Source: Acrocarpospora pleiomorpha (lineage in GTDB: Bacteria > Actinomycetota > Actinomycetes > Streptosporangiales > Streptosporangiaceae). From it: DNA of 64,000 nt. How positions within the stretch are numbered: the first letter of the stretch is position 1; each line of letters opens with the position of its first letter. Shown here piece after piece: positions 24,263 to 31,331 of this stretch. The stretch spans positions 85,976-149,975 of the forward strand of contig NZ_BLAF01000018.1 in assembly GCF_009687885.1 (NCBI RefSeq), read 5' to 3'. The position numbers were made by a program, and so were the translations under genes. The notes below the pieces were generated by a model that was not told where the DNA came from, did not search any database, and saw nothing but the letters and a program-made list of their open reading frames with translations.

Positions 24263-24586
24263 CTACTCGGCGAGCGTGCAGGTGATCACCGGGTGACTCG
24301 CCATCACGGTGACCGTGGTGGTGATCGTTATCGTCGGTGTCGCGAAGTCGTCCTCTTCGATGGTCATCATGTCGCTGGCCATCCTGACCTCGGCGATGGC
24401 CCGGTCGCTTCCCCGCGGCGCGATGAGCCGCTGCCCGCGTCGCGGTGCCGTCTTGATCGACGACTCCATCTGGCCGACCACGGTCTGGAGCAGGTCGCCG
24501 AGTGCTTCCTGCTCGTCGTCTGACAGGGTGCTCCGCAGCTCTTGAAGTTTCCCGGCGAGACTACGCGCGGTTGCTTCTGTGGCCAT
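24263..24586 (-). CDS. RiPP precursor peptide (putative), Thr-rich core with a single Cys
   Basis: A protein of 107 residues. It starts at ATG 24586, six bases after a perfect AGGAGG that overlaps the radical SAM stop. Residues 1-45 are predicted helical and acidic (LAGKLQELRSTLSDDEQEAL), as in RiPP leaders. Residues 46-66 are basic (KTAPRRGQRLIAPRGSDR). Residues 75-81 are acidic (TIEEDDF). The end is a hydrophobic/Thr alternation, TPTITITTTVTV (83-94), then MASHPVITCTLAE with the only Cys at 103. Nine Thr and one Ser follow residue 82, so many sites for dehydration exist, but only one thioether ring could form. No match to a known precursor family is claimed; the call rests on composition, ribosome-binding site, size and operon position. 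Confidence 0.78.
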   Translation of the reverse strand: MATEATARSLAGKLQELRSTLSDDEQEALGDLLQTVVGQMESSIKTAPRRGQRLIAPRGSDRAIAEVRMASDMMTIEEDDFATPTITITTTVTVMASHPVITCTLAE

Positions 24587-24592
24587 TGATCG

Positions 24593-24598
24593 CCTCCT
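24593..24598 (-). promoter_or_regulatory. Strong ribosome-binding site of the precursor gene
   Basis: AGGAGG on the minus strand, six bases before ATG 24586 and overlapping the TAG stop of the radical SAM gene (24597-24599). It is the strongest Shine-Dalgarno of the operon, as expected for a precursor made in excess over its enzymes. Confidence 0.8.
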
Positions 24599-26795
24599 AG
24601 ATGATGAGAACTGGCATGGTGTCCGAGCTAAACGCGGGCTCCGGGGTCCCATCCGCGAGGTAGGACAAGGGAGCCGGTGTGTCGTTGGGTTTCCCCGGCC
24701 GGCAGGTCGCCACCGCGAGCACCCTTCCCGCGTCCGTGATGACCAGCCGTTGACGTTTCCAGCGGGCGAGGGCGCCCTCGACTCCATCCGCCGCCGCCAA
24801 TTGCCGGGCCGCCGCGGGGGATGCCTCGGCGAAACGTCTGGCCAGCGTGGCCTCCGACCTGGCCGAGTCCAGGAATCGATAAAGGGCCGTTTCCGCGGAG
24901 TCGAGTCGAATCCGTTTGGCGCGCGCGCCACGCGAATCGAGGATCTGGGCAGCGCCATTGGATTCCGTCTCCAGGACGAGCTGCGCGCCGCGGGCGTAGG
25001 CCGCCTGCCATTCGGATATCGCATCGCTCACGGCGCGGTAATCGTCCGGACCGATCGCGGCGTCGGACATCGTGTATCCGTGCAGATAAACGAGGTCATC
25101 GAGATCCGCCCGATTGACCGGGAAGATCTCTCGATAAAGTGGATGAGCGCCGATGGGAAGGATGCCGTGGTCATGTGGCTGCATAAAATAAGGGCTGAAC
25201 CGGTGTAGTTGGAACGGGCTCGCGCCCTGGGCCGGTTCGAGATGGAAGAGAGCCCGGGCACGGTCGACGATCGTGGCGTATCCCGCCGGTTCATCGCCCG
25301 GCAACCCGAGGATTATGTTCCAGCTCACCCGGATATCGAGCTCATGGCACCACTTCAACAGCTGGATGTTCTGCAGCGGCGTAACGCCCTTGCGCATGCG
25401 GCGAAGAGCCCCGCCTTCCAGGCTCTCGATTCCCGGCTGGATCCAGCGGACTCCGGACGCGGCCAGGGCTTCGAGTTCCGCTCGTCTAAGATTGGCTTTC
25501 ACTTCGTAGAAGATCGTCCAATCATGGCCGCGCTCACGGATCGCGGGAAGCAGGGTGGTCTTGAAGTCACGCGGCATGATCAGATCGACCGCGAAGAATC
25601 TGGCCACGCCGTAACGCTTCTCCCAGCGCTCCAGCTCCGCGAGGGTGTGTTCCCAGGGCAGGGTGCGGAATGACATTATCTCGTGGAGTCCGCAGAAATT
25701 ACACTGCACCTTCTCGCCGTACCAGCAGCCTCGGCTCCCTTCGAACGGCAGCCATACCGGCATGGTGTCCCGAATGCCGGCATGCCGGAGGCGGGCGAAA
25801 TAGGGATCGAAATCGAGTGAGGGCCGTGAGCCGTCGAACCGGTGCAGCGGACCGACGGGGTTGGCTTCGACCACGCCGTCGTGTCGCCAGGTGACGCCCG
25901 GCACGTCCTGCAGGCTCTCGTGTCGCCGCAGATGCCGTACGACCTGCGGAAAGATCCCCTCAGCCTCACAACGGACGACTGCGTCAACGTATGGGCAGAC
26001 GCGCAGGATCGCGGTGCCCATCGGACCCGCGCAGGCCGTGCCGCCGAAGACCACATGCGTCTCCGGACGGCGAAGCTTGATCAGCCGTGCGAGCGCCATC
26101 GATGCCGCGAGTTGCGAAATAGTGAGAGAAAACCCAACCACATCGTGCCCACCACGCTCGACTTCGTCCAGCGCCTGTTCGAGAAAATCACCGGCTACGA
26201 CGCAGAGCGCATCAAGAATCGCTATTTCAGTATCTTGCGACCCGAGCCCGATTCGCGGGCAAGCCGTCTTGAAGCCGGATAGATCGTTTCCCGTCTCAGG
26301 TCCGAAGTAATGGTGAGCGAAGATCCATTCCTCAACGAACCCACCCGCGTTGCTCAGCAGGTTGTAGAGATTTATTCCGATTCGTCCCGCAAAGTCAACA
26401 TACAGTTCATATCGATCAGATGACAGTGCTTCGGCGCGGAGTGCGGAATCCACTGTCGCGAGCTGAATGGATGGCATGTTCGGAGCCATCCAAGGCATGG
26501 AGACGAGCCCGACCGAGCACGACGGGCTTCGCCAACCCGGTCGAGGCTCCGACGTCACGCGCCTTTGCGGACCAAGCGACGCGTCTACCCGAGTAAGCAA
26601 TGAACTGGCGAGCTGCCGAATTAGGAGCTCCAACTCATCGTCGGGCAGCGCGTACGCGAACGTTCGAAACTGATCGGCTATATGATCACGTCGGAACTCG
26701 GCGTTCTGGTGTACGCCACCGCGACGTTCAACAAGAACGCCATAGACAGCCTGAAACAGAGATGCGGCCTGTTCAAGTACTGGTTCCGAACCCAT
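24597..26795 (-). CDS. Cobalamin-binding radical SAM protein, RiPP maturation type (putative C-methyltransferase)
   Basis: A protein of 732 residues. An N-terminal extension (1-92) is followed by a B12-binding-like Rossmann domain (about 95-300: VGLVSMPWMAPNMPSIQLATV, DVVGFSLTISQLAASMALARLIKLRRPETHVVFGGTACAG). The radical SAM barrel has a C-x7-C-x2-C cluster motif (GCWYGEKVQCNFCGLHE; Cys357, Cys365, Cys368), then FFAVDLIMPRDF, WIQPGIESLEGGALRRMRKG and WNIILGLPGDEP. The spaced cluster motif and layout match the RiPP maturation radical SAM family that includes proteusin C-methyltransferases. The C-terminal 150 residues may bind the peptide. ATG 26795 has GGAGG ten bases upstream. It is the first gene of the RiPP operon. 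Base composition in its 5' half looks less GC-rich than the flanking islands. Confidence 0.88.
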   Translation of the reverse strand: MGSEPVLEQAASLFQAVYGVLVERRGGVHQNAEFRRDHIADQFRTFAYALPDDELELLIRQLASSLLTRVDASLGPQRRVTSEPRPGWRSPSCSVGLVSMPWMAPNMPSIQLATVDSALRAEALSSDRYELYVDFAGRIGINLYNLLSNAGGFVEEWIFAHHYFGPETGNDLSGFKTACPRIGLGSQDTEIAILDALCVVAGDFLEQALDEVERGGHDVVGFSLTISQLAASMALARLIKLRRPETHVVFGGTACAGPMGTAILRVCPYVDAVVRCEAEGIFPQVVRHLRRHESLQDVPGVTWRHDGVVEANPVGPLHRFDGSRPSLDFDPYFARLRHAGIRDTMPVWLPFEGSRGCWYGEKVQCNFCGLHEIMSFRTLPWEHTLAELERWEKRYGVARFFAVDLIMPRDFKTTLLPAIRERGHDWTIFYEVKANLRRAELEALAASGVRWIQPGIESLEGGALRRMRKGVTPLQNIQLLKWCHELDIRVSWNIILGLPGDEPAGYATIVDRARALFHLEPAQGASPFQLHRFSPYFMQPHDHGILPIGAHPLYREIFPVNRADLDDLVYLHGYTMSDAAIGPDDYRAVSDAISEWQAAYARGAQLVLETESNGAAQILDSRGARAKRIRLDSAETALYRFLDSARSEATLARRFAEASPAAARQLAAADGVEGALARWKRQRLVITDAGRVLAVATCRPGKPNDTPAPLSYLADGTPEPAFSSDTMPVLII

Positions 26796-27127
26796 CGCAC
26801 ATCAGCCTCCAAGGACCGCCCAGTTCCTTCGGCGAGACTGAAAACGAATTTACCGCTCGCTCCCACCAAGCTCCACGGCAATACCGAAGACAAGCGCAAA
26901 GGTAAGTGGCCGACCGTACCTGGACGGCTTAGGCGTGGCGTATCGAGGCGGCGTCATGCAGGCCGAGCAGATCGACGGCGTCGGCCGCCGCTCCCCCGCT
27001 GGAGCCGTGGGACGACCTCTGACCCGTCTCGTTCTTTCCAGTTCGCGCAGCCTATTGACGCGCCCGATGCCCCCTGCCACAGTCATGTCACCAAATAAGC
27101 GACATTGTCTTCTTATAGAGGACGGAC
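26796..27127. other. Divergent intergenic region between the RiPP operon and iclR
   Basis: 332 bp without a supported gene. It must contain the promoter of the RiPP operon (leftward) and of iclR (rightward). Apart from the GGAGG of the radical SAM gene at its left end and the iclR operator candidate at 27095-27116, I see no repeat or small gene with a convincing ribosome-binding site. Confidence 0.6.
27095..27116. promoter_or_regulatory. Candidate IclR operator
   Basis: ATAAG (27095-27099) and CTTAT (27112-27116) flank the odd palindrome GACA-T-TGTC (27101-27109), giving a nested inverted repeat ending 11 bp before the IclR start. This position suits autorepression. Confidence 0.45.
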
Positions 27128-27874
27128 ATGGCCACGCAGATCCTCACCTCATCGCTCAAAACCCTCGAAGTGCTCGCGGCGCTGGCCGACTGCGACACCG
27201 GTGTGGGAGTCTCCGAGCTCGCCCGGCGGCTCGGCGGCAGCCGAGGTTACGTGCATCGGCAGCTCGTCACGCTCGCCGCCGGCAACTGGGTGGAGCAGAG
27301 CGAGGATGGCACCTACCGGCTGAGCCTGCGCGTGGCCCGGCTGTCGGCGGCGGCGCTCCGGCAGGCCGGGCTGGACCAGCGGGCGTCGGCCGCGATGGAG
27401 GAGTTAGCCGCCGCGCTGCACGAGCCCGTGTCGCTGGCGGTCCTGGACGGCGACGCCGCCAGGATCATCCACCGCATCGACGTCAACCGCTCGCTGCGGG
27501 TCGACACCCGCGTGGAGAGCAGGATGCCGATGTCGAAGTCGGCGTCCGGGCGCGTGCTGACCGCCTTCGAGTCACCGCTAGTGCTGGAGCGGCTGGCCGG
27601 CCTCGGCGTGGAGCTCCCACCCGCCGAGGATCTGGCCGCGATCCGCGAAGCGGGCTACGCCCACTCGGTCGCGGGCTTCCAGGACGAGACCGTCGCGATC
27701 GCGGCCCCGGTGTTCGATCCGGCGGGCCATGTGATCGCCGCCGTGTCCATCGTCGGCCCGGTGTCGCGCTTCGCCCCGGACGCGGCGGTGGAGCCGCTGC
27801 TCGCGTGCGCCGCCCGGGTCAACGCCATCGTGAGCGGCACGTCGTTCGCGCCGCCCTCCCAGGAAGGACGCTGA
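27128..27874 (+). CDS. IclR family transcriptional regulator
   Basis: A protein of 248 residues. The N-terminal winged helix (SSLKTLEVLAALADCDTGVGVSELARRLGGSRGYVHRQLVTLAAGNWV) is followed by the GAF-like IclR effector domain (about 75-240; ASAAMEELAAALHEPVSLAVLDGDAARIIHRID, SASGRVLTAF, AGFQDETVAIAAPVFDPAGHVIAAVSIVGP). It stands at the head of the dipeptidase/ABC-transporter operon, with only 49 bp to the next start, and probably controls that operon as well as itself. ATG 27128 is preceded by AGAGGACGG. Confidence 0.94.
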   Translation: MATQILTSSLKTLEVLAALADCDTGVGVSELARRLGGSRGYVHRQLVTLAAGNWVEQSEDGTYRLSLRVARLSAAALRQAGLDQRASAAMEELAAALHEPVSLAVLDGDAARIIHRIDVNRSLRVDTRVESRMPMSKSASGRVLTAFESPLVLERLAGLGVELPPAEDLAAIREAGYAHSVAGFQDETVAIAAPVFDPAGHVIAAVSIVGPVSRFAPDAAVEPLLACAARVNAIVSGTSFAPPSQEGR

Positions 27875-27923
27875 ATTGCCCCCCACTCTCGTGTCCCCGC
27901 AGCCACGGGCGCCAGAGGAGATC

Positions 27924-29597
27924 ATGACCGCCGAGGCCCTGTCCGCGATGCAGCCCAACCGGCTCTCGGCGAGTCGCTCGCTGATCAACATCCTGATCGA
28001 TCAGGGCTGGCGGATCGAGCGGCTGGTATTCGACGTGGACGAACACGGCGCCGGGGACGCGGTCTACCGCGTCCACGCCGGCGGGCGCACGCTCGATTTC
28101 GTCGCCTTCGCCTTCACGCCATCGGCACAGGAGCGCACCCAGCGCATCTTCGACCAGTCGTGGGACATGATGGGCGCGCTGATCGACGGCGCCGCCGACG
28201 CGGGGACGATCGAGTGGACGCGCAGGGAGCTGCCCCTGCTCTACCACGGCCGCGCCACCCCCGACACGCTGACCTGGTGCCGCTCCAACCGCAGCATGCG
28301 GATCTTCGAGCACGTGGTGACGGAGCTGGCCGCCGGGCGCCAGCCCGACGTCGCCGCACTGGCCCGGGTCGGGTACCTGATGCGCAACGTCGGCCTGGAC
28401 GGCAACGGCACCTTCGGCACCCGCACCTTCCTCGCCTACGGTGAGGACCATCCGCTCCGAGTGCCGTACCACGCCCAGATGCTCTCGGCCTATCTGATGC
28501 GGGAGTTCAGCTTCGACCTCGCCGAAAGGCTGGCGGCGCTCCGCTCACCGCACGCCGTGCCCCTGGGCCGCCGGATCAAGCGCTTCCTTGGCGTGGGTAA
28601 CAGCTCGGCCCTGGGCCTGGTGCTGTGGGTGGGCAACCACCCGCAACTCGTCGGACGCTGGATCGAGCTGCGCGAGCGGGCGCTGGCGCACGCCTGGTCC
28701 CTGGTCCTGGAGCCGGGCGGCGAGCGTGTCCGGCTGCTGATCCGCCTGCTGGATCGGGCCGTGACGTTCCTGGCGGAAGACACCAACGAGTACACCTCCT
28801 TCGTCCCGGCCGTCGTCATCGCGGACGAGCTGGCCACCCTGCGGCACAAGGTCGTCCTGTGCCTGGGCGAGACGACCACCCCGCCGACCGTTGCCGAGGC
28901 CGTGGGCGATCCGGCGAGCGACCTGTCGGCCGAGGCCCGCGAGGTGCTGCACGCGATCCTGCTGGAGCTGGACCCGGGCTACGCCGACGGGTCGATCGCC
29001 CGGCTCGTGGTGAACGAGTCCACCCGGCGCGAACCCGCCATGCCGATCGGCCGTCTGCGCGAGCTCCTGGCCACGGAGTACGCCTGGGCGCTGGAGATGG
29101 ATGTGGACTCCGCAGGCAGGCGACGCAATGTCTGGTACAAGTCGCGCAGCGCCGAGGAGCCGCGGTGCGGCCCCGCCGAGGAGGTGCCGCCCGGCACGGT
29201 CGATCTGACCGTGGACGTCCCCGGGACGGTGCGCGCCCTCGACGGCGCGCTCGCCGCGGCCGATCCGGCGCTGCCGGTCGGCAGGTTCCTGGCCGCCGCC
29301 CCGCAGCATCGCGGCACGGTCGAGCGGGTCCAGACGCTCAGCCGCTTGCGCTACCACACCCCGCACGTCGACCTCCGGCACGCCGGGTTCGTCCCGGCGC
29401 ACCTGATCCGGCTGGGCAACGCGGCCCTGTACGGGCTGGACCGTACCAAGGACTTCATGCTGCGCGACCTGCGCGGAGTGATCTTCCAGGGGGCGCCCAC
29501 CCGGGAGGACCTGGCCGCGCCGCCCGAGGACGAGATCTGGTTCTGGCCGCCGATCCCGCCGGCGGGCGAGCCCGCCCGTGCCAAGGAGGCCCGGTGA
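27924..29597 (+). CDS. Protein of unknown function (557 aa), peptide-utilisation operon
   Basis: I do not recognise this family with confidence. ATG 27924 (MTAEALSAMQPNRLSASRSLINILIDQGWRIERLVFDVDEHG) is preceded by AGAGGAG; a TTG at 27876 with AGGAAGGA would add 16 residues and is also plausible. The protein is soluble, with no signal peptide or membrane spans. It starts with an alpha/beta-looking region (residues 10-70), then a helical middle (150-400), and ends with a conserved-looking segment (SRLRYHTPHVDLRHAGFVPAHLIRLGNAALYGLDRTKDFMLRDLRGVIFQG). It overlaps the next gene by GTGA, so the two products probably act together, upstream of an M19 dipeptidase-like protein and an importer. Confidence 0.75.
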   Translation: MTAEALSAMQPNRLSASRSLINILIDQGWRIERLVFDVDEHGAGDAVYRVHAGGRTLDFVAFAFTPSAQERTQRIFDQSWDMMGALIDGAADAGTIEWTRRELPLLYHGRATPDTLTWCRSNRSMRIFEHVVTELAAGRQPDVAALARVGYLMRNVGLDGNGTFGTRTFLAYGEDHPLRVPYHAQMLSAYLMREFSFDLAERLAALRSPHAVPLGRRIKRFLGVGNSSALGLVLWVGNHPQLVGRWIELRERALAHAWSLVLEPGGERVRLLIRLLDRAVTFLAEDTNEYTSFVPAVVIADELATLRHKVVLCLGETTTPPTVAEAVGDPASDLSAEAREVLHAILLELDPGYADGSIARLVVNESTRREPAMPIGRLRELLATEYAWALEMDVDSAGRRRNVWYKSRSAEEPRCGPAEEVPPGTVDLTVDVPGTVRALDGALAAADPALPVGRFLAAAPQHRGTVERVQTLSRLRYHTPHVDLRHAGFVPAHLIRLGNAALYGLDRTKDFMLRDLRGVIFQGAPTREDLAAPPEDEIWFWPPIPPAGEPARAKEAR

Positions 29598-30298
29598 CGA
29601 CCATCACCCTGTCCATCAGGGAGACCCGCCTGGTCGTCGAGCGGCTCCTGCAGGCCGACGGTCTGGCGCCGGGCGCCGTCCCGGCCGTCCGCGACTTCGT
29701 GATCCTGGCGCAGGCCGCCGGGCTGCCCGCGCTGGAGGTCCTGGAGTCCGGGCTGTCGGAGCGGGACCGCGAGCTGCACGGCGCCCTGCGTACGGTGCGG
29801 GACCCTGCCGCGAAGGGCACGGTGCTGGTCGCCTACTGCGCCGGCCAGTCCTCCTACGTGGTGGCGCCGGGCCTGCTCGATCTGGCGCTGGCCACGCCCG
29901 CCCCGGTCACCGTGCGGGCGCGGGACGTCGAAGCGCCCGAACTGCTGGCCGCGATGGAACCCCAGGCCGGGGCCCACGGGGTCAGGCTCACGGTCACCTG
30001 CGGCGGCGGGAGCGCGACGATCACCACCGAACGCGGCAGCGCGCCGCGTCCGGACGACGAGCGGCTGCGCCGGCTGCTGCCGGTCACCGGCTCGGCACCC
30101 ATGGCCCGGGCCGTGATCGAGGGCATGACCGTGCCCTCCGAGCTGTGGTGGCGGCTGTTCCGCTCCTCCGCGCGGGCGCTGTCGGAGGAGTCGGTGACCT
30201 CCCTCAAGCACGCGGGCGCCACGCCCGTCAGCGACACCGGCGACATCGAGCCGGATCTGACCGACGACATCGACTTCGCGGAACCGGGGAGGACCTGA
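29594..30298 (+). CDS. Protein of unknown function (234 aa), possibly DUF3726-like
   Basis: The start is GTG 29594 with AAGGAGG directly upstream and a 4-bp overlap with the preceding gene. The 234-residue soluble protein begins TLSIRETRLVVERLLQADGLAPGAVPAVRDFVILAQAAGLPALEVL and ends MTVPSELWWRLFRSSARALSEESVTSLKHAGATPVSDTGDIEPDLTDD. The two ends loosely recall DUF3726 proteins, which have a similar N-terminal helix pair and a C-terminal segment rich in D/N, but I hold this only weakly. It shares one base with the following dipeptidase-like gene (TGATG). A partner or maturation role for its neighbours is possible; no function is claimed. Confidence 0.72.
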   Translation: MTTITLSIRETRLVVERLLQADGLAPGAVPAVRDFVILAQAAGLPALEVLESGLSERDRELHGALRTVRDPAAKGTVLVAYCAGQSSYVVAPGLLDLALATPAPVTVRARDVEAPELLAAMEPQAGAHGVRLTVTCGGGSATITTERGSAPRPDDERLRRLLPVTGSAPMARAVIEGMTVPSELWWRLFRSSARALSEESVTSLKHAGATPVSDTGDIEPDLTDDIDFAEPGRT

Positions 30299-31269
30299 TG
30301 CGCATCGACGGCCTGCAGTGCGGGCACTTCAACCGGCAGGCGTTCGAGGAACTGCGCGCCGGCGGCCTTGGCTGCGTCACCAACACCATCGCCGTGTGGG
30401 AGAACGCCTCCGAGACCATGGCCGCGATCGGGCGCTGGCGTCACCTGGCGCGCGAGAACGCCGACCTGGTGACGATCGCCCGCACCACCGCGGACATCGA
30501 GGCCGCGAACGCGAGCGGCAGGACCGCCGTCCTGCTCGGCACGCAGAACTCCTCTCCCATCGAGGACCGGATCGACTTCGTGGAGCTCTTCCACGACATG
30601 GGGCTGCGGGTCATGCAGCTCACCTACAACATCCAGAACGCTCTCGGCTCCAGCTGCTACGAGCCCGAGGACAGTGGCCTGACCCGGTTCGGCCGCAACG
30701 TGATCGCCGAGATGAACCGGGTGGGCATGGTCGTCGACCTGTCCCACGTCGGCGACCGCACCTCCCACGACGCCATCCTGGCCTCGCAGCGGCCCGTGGC
30801 GATCAACCACGCCAACCCGCGCGAGCTGTTCGACCACGCGCGCAACAAGCGGCCCAAGGTGCTGGACACGCTCGCCGAGCACGACGGGGTGCTCGGCCTG
30901 TCGATGTACCCGAACATCGCCGGGCCGTACGCCGGCACCCTGGACAAGTGGTGCGAGCTCGTGGCCCGCACCGCCGAGCGCATCGGGGTACGGCACGTCG
31001 GCGTGGGCAGCGACCTGGGCCGGTTCATGACCACGACCGACCTGGACTGGATGCGGCGCGGCCGGTGGACCCACGGGCCCGAGTACGGCGCGGGCTCACC
31101 CGATCGGCCCGGCATGGTCGAGGACCCCGAGTGGTTCACCACCTCCGCCGACTTCGCCGCCATCCCCGGCGCGCTGCGCGCCGCCGGCTTCTCGGCCGAG
31201 GAGACGGAGGCGATCTGCGGCGGCAACTGGCTGCGGCTGTACCGGGAGGTGATCGACCTCGCGAGCTGA
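30298..31269 (+). CDS. Membrane-dipeptidase family (peptidase M19) protein, divergent metal site
   Basis: A protein of 323 residues with an M19 amidohydrolase barrel: LRVMQLTYNIQNALGSSCYEPEDSGLTRFGRNVIAEMNRVGMVVDLSHVGDRTSHDAI, RPVAINHANPRELFDHARNKRP, GVLGLSMYPNIAGPYAG, RHVGVGSDLGRFM and a C-terminal ICGGNWLRLYREV. His150 and His171 match the two later metal ligands of renal dipeptidase. The N-terminal HxD motif is replaced by DGLQCG, and the segment holding the bridging Glu reads LGTQNSS. The protein therefore probably belongs to an atypical M19 subgroup with a different metal centre or substrate. Its place next to an oligopeptide importer suggests a peptide, amide or betaine-type substrate. 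Confidence 0.88.
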   Translation: MRIDGLQCGHFNRQAFEELRAGGLGCVTNTIAVWENASETMAAIGRWRHLARENADLVTIARTTADIEAANASGRTAVLLGTQNSSPIEDRIDFVELFHDMGLRVMQLTYNIQNALGSSCYEPEDSGLTRFGRNVIAEMNRVGMVVDLSHVGDRTSHDAILASQRPVAINHANPRELFDHARNKRPKVLDTLAEHDGVLGLSMYPNIAGPYAGTLDKWCELVARTAERIGVRHVGVGSDLGRFMTTTDLDWMRRGRWTHGPEYGAGSPDRPGMVEDPEWFTTSADFAAIPGALRAAGFSAEETEAICGGNWLRLYREVIDLAS

Positions 31270-31331
31270 CCCGCCCGTGCCCCGGGAGGGACCACTTCCC
31301 AGATCCACCCCCCAGATCCCTTGGGAGAGTC

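Noticed and set aside
30318..31331. Plus-strand frame upstream of and fused to the binding-protein gene (872 codons in total)
   Set aside because: The first 340 codons are an Arg-rich shadow of the M19 gene. The real start is the lipoprotein signal at ATG 31332.
31300..31331. Transcription terminator between dipeptidase and binding-protein genes
   Set aside because: There are CCCAGATCC direct repeats and a short GGGA/TCCC pairing, but no stable stem or T-run.
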